64,000 nt of DNA from Streptomyces sp. NBC_00250 (GTDB lineage Bacteria > Actinomycetota > Actinomycetes > Streptomycetales > Streptomycetaceae): the NCBI RefSeq assembly GCF_036192275.1, contig NZ_CP108088.1, positions 6,697,501 through 6,761,500 of the forward strand, written 5' to 3'. This document shows, piece by piece, positions 34,516 to 46,900 of the stretch; the stretch's first letter is position 1; every line of letters begins with the position of its first letter. Made by a program: the position numbers and the translations under genes. A model generated the notes under the pieces. It was given only the letters and a program-made list of their open reading frames with translations. It was not told the DNA's origin and ran no database searches.

Positions 34516-35510
34516 CAGGATTCTCCCTCCGGGGTCAGGAGGTCGGCCACGTCCAGGACGTGGTAGCCGCGCATGGAGGGGAGGCAGCTGCCGGTGACGG
34601 GGGTGATGGCGGAGGCCCATTCCTCGGGGATCGACCGCAGTCCGCCGGCCGCGCCGGCCAGCGCGCCCGCCACCGCCGCCGTGGTGTCGGCGTCGCGGCC
34701 CATGTTGACGGCCGTCAGGACCGCCGTACGGAAGTCGCCCCGGGCCGCCGCGAAGGCGCCGAACGCCAGGCCCACCGCTTCCGGGGCCAGGTCCGTCCAG
34801 GGGTAGCCGCCGATGACGACTGCCGAGCGGACCTGGCGTTCGCGGGTGAGCGGGTCCGGCTGGACGCGCTGGGCGGCGACGACCGCGCGGCGCAGCGAGC
34901 GGGCCGTCCACGAGTCCATCGGGACGGCCGAGAGGGCCGCCGCGATCACCGAGGTCACGCCCGCTCCCGTCATCGCCGCCGCGACGCCCGCCGCGACCGC
35001 CTGGCCGCCGTAGATGCCCTCGCCGTCGTGGCTGACGCTGCCGTCGATCGCGACCAGTCGGGCCGCCTCCGCCGGGCGGCCCGCAGCGAACACCCCGAAC
35101 GGCGCCGCCCGCATGGCGAGACCGTCGCTCCAGGCGTGCCGGTGCTGCGCGGAGATCGGCGCGGCGAGGCCCCGGCGCAGGTTCTCCAGGGTGCCGCGCT
35201 CCGAGAAGCCCGCGCCCCGGAACGGGCCTTCGTCGAGGTCGGCGATCCAGTGGTGCCAGGCCCGTTCGACGTGGTGGACGGTGAGCGCCGAGCCGTGCCG
35301 GGCGAGGAGCAGCGCCGAGAAGATGGCGTACTCGGTGTCGTCGGTGCCCGCCGGGCTGTCCGTCACGAAGCCCTCGATCCGGCCCCAGCGGCGGCGGATC
35401 TCGGAGGGCCGCATGTTCTCGGCGGGCGCGCCGAGCGCGTCGCCGACGGCGAGGCCGAGGAGTGCCCCTCTCGCCCGCTCGCGCACATCGCATGCCGTGG
35501 TGGTCACCAT
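34515..35510 (-). CDS. ADP-ribosylglycohydrolase family protein, canonical (331 aa)
   Basis: This is the first gene of the seven-gene operon. Motifs are complete: GALLGLAVGDALGAPAENM, GTDDTEYAIFSALLL, and NMGRDADTTAAVAGALAGAAGG. I start at ATG 35510 (MVTTTACD), preceded by GGAAGGGG; the frame extends upstream to 35654 but that part has no family resemblance. The upstream region contains a palindrome that could be an operator. As with its paralogues, the physiological substrate is unknown. Confidence 0.85.
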   Translation of the reverse strand: MVTTTACDVRERARGALLGLAVGDALGAPAENMRPSEIRRRWGRIEGFVTDSPAGTDDTEYAIFSALLLARHGSALTVHHVERAWHHWIADLDEGPFRGAGFSERGTLENLRRGLAAPISAQHRHAWSDGLAMRAAPFGVFAAGRPAEAARLVAIDGSVSHDGEGIYGGQAVAAGVAAAMTGAGVTSVIAAALSAVPMDSWTARSLRRAVVAAQRVQPDPLTRERQVRSAVVIGGYPWTDLAPEAVGLAFGAFAAARGDFRTAVLTAVNMGRDADTTAAVAGALAGAAGGLRSIPEEWASAITPVTGSCLPSMRGYHVLDVADLLTPEGES

Positions 35511-35532
35511 GTCCGTGGCCCCTTCCTCGGTG

Positions 35533-35553
35533 GGGGCGCATCGATGGCGCCCC
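35533..35553. promoter_or_regulatory. Palindrome upstream of the glycohydrolase operon
   Basis: GGGGCG-CATCGATG-GCGCCCC is a near-perfect dyad centred on ATCGAT, 23 bp before the first start codon of the operon. It could be an operator or a 5'-UTR hairpin. Confidence 0.4.
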
Positions 35554-35645
35554 GATGTCTGGATCTGTGCCACCGCGGGCCGGGAACTCGCTGAAGAAAC
35601 GTCTCTGTCACCCGCCTGACACCTCGCCAGAACCCGGTTCACGCA

Positions 35646-35680
35646 GCAAGGCACGCCTTAGTAAGTACGGCCTGCCTTGC
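35646..35680. promoter_or_regulatory. Inverted repeat upstream of the VIT-family gene
   Basis: GCAAGGCA (35646-35653) and TGCCTTGC (35673-35680) are perfect 8-bp arms about 19 bp apart, in the divergent region and 85 bp before the transporter gene. A metal-responsive operator is possible, but I see no clear IdeR/DmdR consensus. Confidence 0.4.
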
Positions 35681-35764
35681 TGGCGCGCCCCTTACATCGC
35701 GCGTATTTTCGAGGGTGTTGGGGGCGGCGGGTGCAACCCGGCCCGCCGGAACGAGGGGAGAGCC

Positions 35765-36493
35765 ATGTCCATCATCGAAGCTCAGGCGCCACTGCACGAG
35801 GCCCACCGCGACAACCACACGCACCGTGATGTGAACGGCGGTTGGCTGCGTCCGGCGGTGTTCGGGGCGATGGACGGACTCGTGTCCAACCTCGCCCTGA
35901 TGACCGGTGTCGCCGGCGGCGCGGTCTCCACGCAGACCGTCGTCATCACCGGCCTCGCCGGACTCGCGGCCGGTGCCTTCTCCATGGCGGCCGGCGAATA
36001 CACCTCCGTCGCCTCGCAGCGCGAACTCGTCCAGGCCGAACTGGACGTCGAGCGCCGCCAGTTGCGCAAGCACCCGATCGACGAGATGGAGGAGCTCGCC
36101 GCGCTCTACGTCTCCCGCGGCGTCGAGCCCGCGCTCGCCCGCGAGGTCGCGATGCAGCTGTCGAAGGACCCCGAGCAGGCCCTGGAGATCCATGCCCGCG
36201 AGGAGCTCGGCATCGACCCGGACGACCTGCCGTCGCCGATGGTGGCCGCGGTCTCGTCCTTCGGTTCCTTCGCGCTCGGCGCGCTGCTCCCGCTGCTCCC
36301 GTATCTGCTCGGGGCGACCGCGCTCTGGCCCGCCGTACTGCTGGCGCTCGTCGGGCTCTTCGCCTGCGGCGCGCTCGTGGCCCGGGTGACCGCGCGCGGC
36401 TGGCTCTTCAGCGGTATGCGACAGCTCGTCCTCGGCGGCGCCGCCGCGGCCGTCACGTACGGGCTCGGCGTGCTCCTCGGGGCCGCGCTGTAA
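35765..36493 (+). CDS. VIT1/CCC1 family iron/manganese transporter
   Basis: The 242-aa membrane protein has the family start RPAVFGAMDGLVSNLALMTGVAGG and GLAAGAFSMAAGEYTSVASQREL (metal-translocating TM region). A cytoplasmic helical domain rich in Glu (about residues 75-150, VERRQLRKHPIDEMEELAALY and ELGIDPDDLP) follows, then three C-terminal hydrophobic segments. Relatives move Fe2+ or Mn2+ out of the cytosol. An SD (GAGGGGAGAG) precedes the ATG. A strong terminator follows. Confidence 0.88.
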   Translation: MSIIEAQAPLHEAHRDNHTHRDVNGGWLRPAVFGAMDGLVSNLALMTGVAGGAVSTQTVVITGLAGLAAGAFSMAAGEYTSVASQRELVQAELDVERRQLRKHPIDEMEELAALYVSRGVEPALAREVAMQLSKDPEQALEIHAREELGIDPDDLPSPMVAAVSSFGSFALGALLPLLPYLLGATALWPAVLLALVGLFACGALVARVTARGWLFSGMRQLVLGGAAAAVTYGLGVLLGAAL

Positions 36494-36542
36494 CCCGTCC
36501 CGTACGCAGGGGGGACCGGGTGCGGAATCCGCACCCCCACAG

Positions 36543-36582
36543 AAGGCCGAGAGGCTCCCGAAAGGGGCCTCTCGGCCTTTTC
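36543..36582 (+). terminator. Rho-independent terminator of the VIT-family gene
   Basis: AAGGCCGAGAGGC (36543-36555) pairs perfectly with GCCTCTCGGCCTT (36567-36579) and is followed by TTT; the loop is 11 nt. Confidence 0.92.
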
Positions 36583-36687
36583 GTGGCACCTTTTCGGGAT
36601 GTAAGCCTCGTATCGGCTGTGACGTATATCCCTGGTCCGATCCGTCGAAGCGATGAGACACTATGCATGACGCCACATATGTAGCCG

Positions 36688-36725
36688 GTTACTCGGCGGT
36701 TTCGAACCCGTGACCAACGGGAATG
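36688..36725. promoter_or_regulatory. Candidate GlnR box upstream of gltB
   Basis: GTTAC-n6-GTTTC-n6-GTGAC-n6-GAATG follows the exact 11-bp spacing of the Streptomyces GlnR box (GTnAC-n6-GaAAC, twice). Both a-sites match fully; the b-sites match at 2 and 3 of 5 bases. Confidence 0.35.
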
Positions 36726-36976
36726 AGGCATGAGCGTCGCTGGGCAATGAAGCCCACACAGTGACGGGTCGCCGAAGACCCGGAGATCCTCCGGATCACT
36801 TCGATCCGTCCCCGCGAGACAGGCCTCTGACCTCGCAAACCACAGGTGAACCCACACCACCGCTCCGTGTCGGTGGTGTCCGCATGTTGGAATGAGCTAT
36901 CCACTTCGCGAGAAGCCAGCCATCATGTAACCTGCACGAAATTTCGCGGAGGGCCAACGTCGTCCCTCGGCAGTAG

Positions 36977-37000
36977 CTCCCCCAGACGTGGTCTGGGAGG
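36977..37000. repeat. Palindromic element before the gltB ribosome-binding site
   Basis: CCCAGAC-gtg-GTCTGGG (36981-36997), flanked by CTCC and AGG, forms a hairpin followed by TGCCCCCAG. It resembles the small palindrome in the dispersed elements at 22796 and 34374 and lies 33 bp before the gltB start. Confidence 0.55.
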
Positions 37001-37032
37001 TGCCCCCAGCCACGACGACGACGGGAGAGCCG

Positions 37033-41590
<4,558 letters not shown>

Positions 41591-41598
<8 letters not shown>

Positions 41599-43051
41599 CC
41601 CCAAGGGCTTCCTGTCCACCGGTCGCGAGGTCGCCAAGACCCGCCCCGTGGGCGAGCGCGTCCGGGACTGGAACGAGGTCTACGTTCCCGGCTCCCTGCT
41701 GCCGATCATCAGCAAGCAGGCCGGCCGCTGCATGGACTGCGGCATCCCGTTCTGCCACAACGGCTGCCCGCTCGGGAACCTGATCCCCGAGTGGAACGAC
41801 TACGCCTACCGCGAGGACTGGTCGGCGGCGCAGGAGCGCCTGCACGCCACCAACAACTTCCCGGAGTTCACCGGCCGCCTGTGCCCGGCACCGTGCGAGT
41901 CCGCGTGCGTGCTCGGCATCAACCAGCCGGCCGTCACCATCAAGAACGTCGAAGTCTCCATCATCGACAAGGCGTGGGACGCCAACGACGTCAAGCCGCA
42001 GGCGCCCGAGCGCCTCTCCGGCAAGACCGTCGCCGTCATCGGCTCCGGCCCGGCGGGTCTCGCCGCCGCCCAGCAGCTGACCCGGGCCGGCCACACCGTC
42101 GCCGTCTACGAGCGCGCGGACCGCATCGGAGGACTCCTCCGGTACGGCATCCCCGAGTTCAAGATGGAGAAGCGGCACATCAACCGCCGCATCGAGCAGA
42201 TGCGCGCGGAGGGCACCAAGTTCCGCACCGGCGTCGAGATCGGCCGCGACATGCCGGCGACGGCGCTCCGCAACCGCTACGACGCGGTCGTCATCGCCGC
42301 CGGCGCGACCACCGCCCGCGACCTGCCCGTCCCGGGCCGTGAGCTGGCCGGCATCCACCAGGCGATGGAGTACCTGCCGCTGGCGAACAAGGTCGTCGAG
42401 GGTGACTTCGTCGCCCCGCCGATCACCGCCGAGGGCAAGCACGTCGTCGTCATCGGCGGCGGCGACACCGGCGCCGACTGCGTCGGTACGGCCCACCGCC
42501 AGGGCGCGGCCTCCGTCACCCAGCTGGAGATCATGCCCCGACCGGGCGAGGAGCGGAACCCGGGCCAGCCCTGGCCGACCTTCCCCATGCTGTACAAGGT
42601 CACCTCCGCGCACGAGGAGGGCGGCGAGCGGGTCTACTCCGTCTCCACCACCCACTTCGAGGGCGACGAGGACGGCAACGTCCAGTTCCTCCACCTCGTC
42701 GAGGTCGAGTTCGTCGAGGGCAGGCTGACCCAGAAGCCGGGCACGGAGCGCAAGATCCCCGCCCAGCTGGTCACGCTCGCGATGGGCTTCACCGGCACGG
42801 ACGTGGAGAACGGCCTGGTCGCCCAGTTCGGTCTGGACCTCGACGAGCGCGGTAACATCGCCCGAGACGCGGACTTCGCCACCAACGTCGATGGCGTGTA
42901 CGTCGCCGGCGACGCCGGCCGCGGTCAGTCCCTCATCGTCTGGGCCATCGCCGAGGGCCGCTCCGCCGCCCGCGGCGTGGACCGCTACCTGACCGGAGCC
43001 AGCTCCCTGCCGGCCCCGATCCGCCCGACGGACCGTTCCCTGACGGTCTGA
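41591..43051 (+). CDS. gltD: Glutamate synthase small subunit
   Basis: GltD supplies electrons from NADPH through FAD and two 4Fe-4S clusters to GltB. Cluster-binding Cys are seen in [19 protein letters not shown] and [17 protein letters not shown]. The FAD dinucleotide fold is [17 protein letters not shown] and the NADPH fold is [15 protein letters not shown]. The C-terminal [19 protein letters not shown] closes the FAD site. The 486-aa length is normal. The start overlaps gltB. Confidence 0.96.
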
Positions 43052-43104
43052 TCCGCCGGATCACCCCGAAAAACGTCCCGTACAACGACGTACGGAACTG
43101 AGCG

Positions 43105-43149
43105 CGGCGCCCCCCGAATGTCCCCGACCGGACGACTGGAGGGGCGCCG
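43105..43149. terminator. Inverted repeat between gltD and the convergent membrane-protein gene
   Basis: CGGCGCCCC (43105-43113) pairs with GGGGCGCCG (43141-43149) across a 27-nt spacer. It may terminate both the gltBD transcript and the minus-strand operon that ends at 43176. Confidence 0.5.
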
Positions 43150-43175
43150 ATGCGCGTCGGGTCGCGTGCCGGGGA

Positions 43176-43631
43176 TCAGGCGGTCGGGCCCGGGAAGATC
43201 CAGGTGACCAGCGAGGCGGCCGACACGGCGAGCACGCCGACGAGACCCATCCAGCGGGCCCAGCCGGTCATCCGCCGGACGCTTTCGGCCCGTTTCTTCT
43301 CGTAATTCAGCAAGTACTTCGCGTCCGTGAGGATCTCCTTGCCCGGACGCTCGTGCACGGCCGAGACCAGCATCCACGAGGCCGCCAGGAGGAGCACGAA
43401 CGCTCCTGCGAGCAGCCCGATCACCCACCACCTCGGGCCGGTGGTCATCTTGCTCAGGTTCTCCTGACCCTTGAGCACGAAGATCACGGTGAGCAGCCCG
43501 GTGAGCGTGGTGAGGAAGTTCCGGTACCCCTCGGCCTGCTGGAGCGCCGCCCGCAGCCGCTCGGGCGGGCTCGCCATCGCCCGTACCCGCAGGTTGGCGT
43601 TCCAGAGTTCGTCCTCGGAGAAGCCGCTCAC
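43176..43631 (-). CDS. Three-pass membrane protein of the caspase-HSP90 operon (151 aa)
   Basis: A cytoplasmic N-terminal helix (about residues 1-35, SEDELWNANLRVRAMASPPERLRAALQQAEGY, split here by description) precedes hydrophobic segments FLTTLTGLLTVIFVLKG, WWVIGLLAGAFVLLLAASWML and WMGLVGVLAVSAASLVTWIF. A basic loop, NYEKKRAESVRRM, lies between the second and third. No catalytic motif is seen. GTG 43631 overlaps the stop of the small Cys-rich gene (GTGA), so it is the last gene of a coupled three-gene operon. A membrane effector or membrane tether for the giant upstream protein is a reasonable inference; the family is unknown to me. Confidence 0.75.
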   Translation of the reverse strand: MSGFSEDELWNANLRVRAMASPPERLRAALQQAEGYRNFLTTLTGLLTVIFVLKGQENLSKMTTGPRWWVIGLLAGAFVLLLAASWMLVSAVHERPGKEILTDAKYLLNYEKKRAESVRRMTGWARWMGLVGVLAVSAASLVTWIFPGPTA

Positions 43632-43957
43632 AGGGGGAGCCCGTGGGCCGGGAACGCGATGTAGAACGAGGCTCCGCAACCGGACGTGTACCCGTCGGGC
43701 CGCTGCAGGTGCCAGGTCGTGCACTCGCACGCGGCGTACGCCGGCTCGGCGGAGGCCACGAACTCTCTCAGTTGCCTGGAGGGGCCCTTGGCGGCGAACT
43801 GGGTTTCCGTGATGACGTTCCTGGTCGTGCACCGGCACTCAGGACATGGGCCGGTGGCCTGCACGCCGTCGCCGTCGGTCCACACCTCCCAGACGAAGTC
43901 GGTGCGGGGGTCGGTGAGGGGAAACGGCTTGCGCCGCCACGTGCTGATGGGACTCAT
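43628..43957 (-). CDS. Small Cys-rich (possible zinc-binding) protein of the caspase-HSP90 operon (109 aa)
   Basis: Six Cys cluster as CPECRC (middle), CEC and a single C in SGCGASF, a pattern that could bind one or two Zn2+. Other features are an aromatic N-terminal part (TDFVWEVWTDGDG) and a C-terminal GASFYIAFPAHGLPL. There is no signal peptide or membrane segment. It overlaps both neighbours by 4 bp, so it is expected to be made together with them. I do not recognise the family; a regulatory or adaptor role is only inferred from context. Confidence 0.72.
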   Translation of the reverse strand: MSPISTWRRKPFPLTDPRTDFVWEVWTDGDGVQATGPCPECRCTTRNVITETQFAAKGPSRQLREFVASAEPAYAACECTTWHLQRPDGYTSGCGASFYIAFPAHGLPL

Positions 43958-46900
43958 ACCTGTGGTCCTCCGGGGGTGGGAACGACGAGCGAGAACAGTC
44001 GGGCGTAGCTGCGGAGGCTGTCACGGACGCCGTCCTCGGACTGCTCCGTCTCCTCGGCACAGAGAACGACGTGCTCGTCGGTGACGGTTCCCGCGACGGC
44101 GGGCGAACGGCCGGTCAACTGTGCGGTGAGGACGATGACGTCACGCCAGCCGGGGACGATGTCCCGTTCGCCGCCCTGGGGTTCGGGCGTGGAGACCCTG
44201 AGGCCGAGGCTCGCGAAGGGGGCGTAACGGTCGTACGTCTCCCCGAGCGTCCAGCCGAACCGGCCCGCCACGAGGACGAGTTCGAGGGGGCCGAGGTTTC
44301 CGGGGCCGAGGAGGCTCGGATCGAAGGCGGCGAGGTCGAAGTCGTTGGGTTCGAGGTCGGCGAGGGCGTCGGTGATCGGGCCGGGGGCCGCAGGGCCGCC
44401 GAGGAAGCGGTAGGCGTCGAGGACGGTGGCGGCGTCCCTGAGGGTACCGCCGCGGCGGGTCATGGCGAGCGAGAGGAGGTCCTGGATCGCCAGGTGCTCG
44501 CGGAAGGACTCGCCGTGCTCGGTTCTGTGGAGCAGGTGAGTCAGATGGGCGTGTACGGGTGTCAGGAAGGAGGCCCCCTCAGGGGCGACGGGGATCAGGA
44601 GCGGAATCCGGCGGGCGCCCTTGTTCCGCATCAGGTCGAGGATGGTTTCGCCCAGGGTGGTGTGGTTCGTGGCCGCCAACTTCAGGAAGAGGGGGATGCG
44701 GAGGACGCCGGCATCGAACCCCCACCGGTCCACATCGCCGGACCAGTCGCTGAGTCCGTGGTCGAGCAGGCCGACGAGGGCGGGTGAGAGGTGCTCGAAC
44801 TCCTCCACCAGTGCGTCGACGGGATCGGCCAGGCAACCCCACGTGTCCAGGAGGACGAGCTCCCGCCGCAGTTCTTCCGGCGAAGGGCGGCGCTCGGCAT
44901 GGTGCGCGTTGCTGAGCAGACGCCAACTGGGGTGCGTGGCCCCGGTCCCGGACGTCGGCGTGGTGGAGCGTGCCGCCCCCACCACCCAGCGCGGCGGGAC
45001 CCAGTCCTGGCACTCCTCGGGCACCTCCGGAGCGGACACCCCGGTGGCCGGCGCGAGCCGGGCCACGTCCCGAGCCACCTCGCCGAGCGTCCGGCTCATG
45101 CTGTTGCTGCGGTCCATGAGCTGCTGCACGGTCAGACGACCGGCGGGGAGCCATGGGTGCAGGTCGTCGATGTCGCGCGACATCAGCCTCCGCTCGAAGG
45201 GAGTCAGCGCGGGGTGGTCGAGGGTCTCCTCGCGCACCGTTTCGGTGTGGGAGAGGCCCAGCGGCTCCAGGGCCGTGATCCGCTCGGCCAGTCGGCGTCG
45301 CTGCGCGGGCAGCGGCGCGCACCGCAGCAGATCGACGGGGTGGACCTTCCGCCAGGGTTCTCCGGAGAATTCGAGGATGGCGGATTCGGCCTCAAGAGGC
45401 TTCGCCGTCAGGTCGACGTCGGAGAGGACACCCGGATCGGGGATCTCGACGCCGAGGCGCCGAAGGATGTCCAGATCCGGCAGAAAGCGGGACGGGGGCA
45501 CGCCGTGGCGGGTGGCCACGGTCAGCAGGGGCACGTGAGCGGCGGTGGGCGGCTCGGCGGCCGCCGCCAGTGCGGCCACCTCGTAGGCCTGGCAGAGATC
45601 CGCCATCCTCTGGCTGGGTGCGCCCACCGCGCGCAGGTCCGCGATGCTCCGCGCGGCCGGGACATGGGCGCCGGCGATCGCGTACCGGCGCAACGCCCGG
45701 ACACTCGCGGCCAGCGGGATGCCGGCGCGTAGGGCGGCATCCAGGGGGACCGTCCACCGGCCGCCGTCGAACAGTCGGGAGGACACCAGGAGTGCGTCCA
45801 GACCGATCGGCACCGGGTAGCGGTCGGGCGCGAACGCGGGCTCGCCGATCGACGACGCCCCCAGCGCGGTCAGCCGCCACCGTCTGAGAATCTTCGCCTC
45901 GGCCCGCTCGGAGCTCGGCCTGGGCTCGCGGCCCGTCCACTGCCGCATCTGGCTGAAGTCCATTCCGAGGACGCCCGTGCGGCGCAGTGGCAGGCGAGTG
46001 GCGGGGAGCCGGTAGTCGACGGCCTCCGAGTCGAGGAGTCCGGTCGCTCCGGGCGGCAGATGGTCGAAGAGCCGGACGACGAGCTGCGGCTCCTCGCTCG
46101 CCAGCTCCCAGAGCCACGGCAGGAGGACCTCGTCGAGCACGCCTGCCGCGACCGGTACCGCGGCGAGCAGCTCCTTCCGCACCGCCAGGGAGTCGTACGA
46201 GACCAGTGAGTTCCGGTTGACGCTCGGCTCCGGACGGTGCTTCTCCCGGAGGTTGAAGACATACCCGAAGACCTCGGGAGCGCGCTCCACGACGATGCCG
46301 TCGAGCAGCAGCTGCCCGGGTCCCTGGACGATCCAGCTCTCGTCGCCCGCCTTCACGGCCGGCCCGTGCCACTCCGTGGTGCGGGCCCCCGAGGCGTGAA
46401 GGACACCCGGGTCCCAGGCGTCCGAGCGGATCTCCTCTCCGTCCGGGCCCAGTTCCACCGCGGTCACCCGGAAGTCGCTCACCCACAGCAGGCGCCGCAG
46501 CGTCGTCACCACCGACGGCGGGTCCTCCTCGTCGCCCTCGTGGTTGAGGTAGAGCCGCACCACGGTGCCCCCTCGCCCCGGCGGGCTGTCCGTCGGGCCG
46601 ATCTGGAGCAGACCGGAGCCCGACTGGACGGTGGCCCGGAGCGGGACTGCCGTGCGGGACGGGTTGCCGTACTCGTCGATCGCCTCCGTGTGGACGGTGA
46701 CCTCGTCGGCCAGCATGAAGTAGCTGAACACCCCGATGCCGAAACGGCTGTTGAGGGGGATCGGCGTCATGCCGACCCGCCGCCAGTTGCGCCGCTCCTG
46801 CACGTAGTCCGGGTCCTGCGTGTACCGCTTGCCCGCGCGGGCGAACATGGAGGTGAGCTTCTCGCGGCTCATCCCGGAGCCCTCGTCGCGGCACTCGATG

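Larger units (their letters stand above)
36583..37032 (+). other. Long gltB upstream region without a gene
   Basis: I see no supported coding sequence in these 450 bp. It contains several short hairpins: GGGTC-gccgaa-GACCC near 36764-36780, a perfect 9-bp stem ACACCACCG/CGGTGGTGT at 36854-36862/36871-36879 and a stem at 36977-37000. It also carries an 11-bp-phased GlnR-like motif at 36688-36725. The area is less GC-rich than the surrounding genes, consistent with a regulatory region and a structured leader. Confidence 0.5.

Noticed and set aside
35511..35654. Extending the first glycohydrolase gene upstream to an ATG at 35654
   Set aside because: The extra 48 residues lack family similarity, and the region holds a palindrome and no SD; ATG 35510 has an SD and begins just before the conserved GALLGLAVGDALG.
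35646..35680. IdeR/DmdR iron box upstream of the VIT-family gene
   Set aside because: The inverted repeat does not fit the TTAGGTTAGGCTAACCTAA-type consensus well enough; left as an unassigned palindrome.
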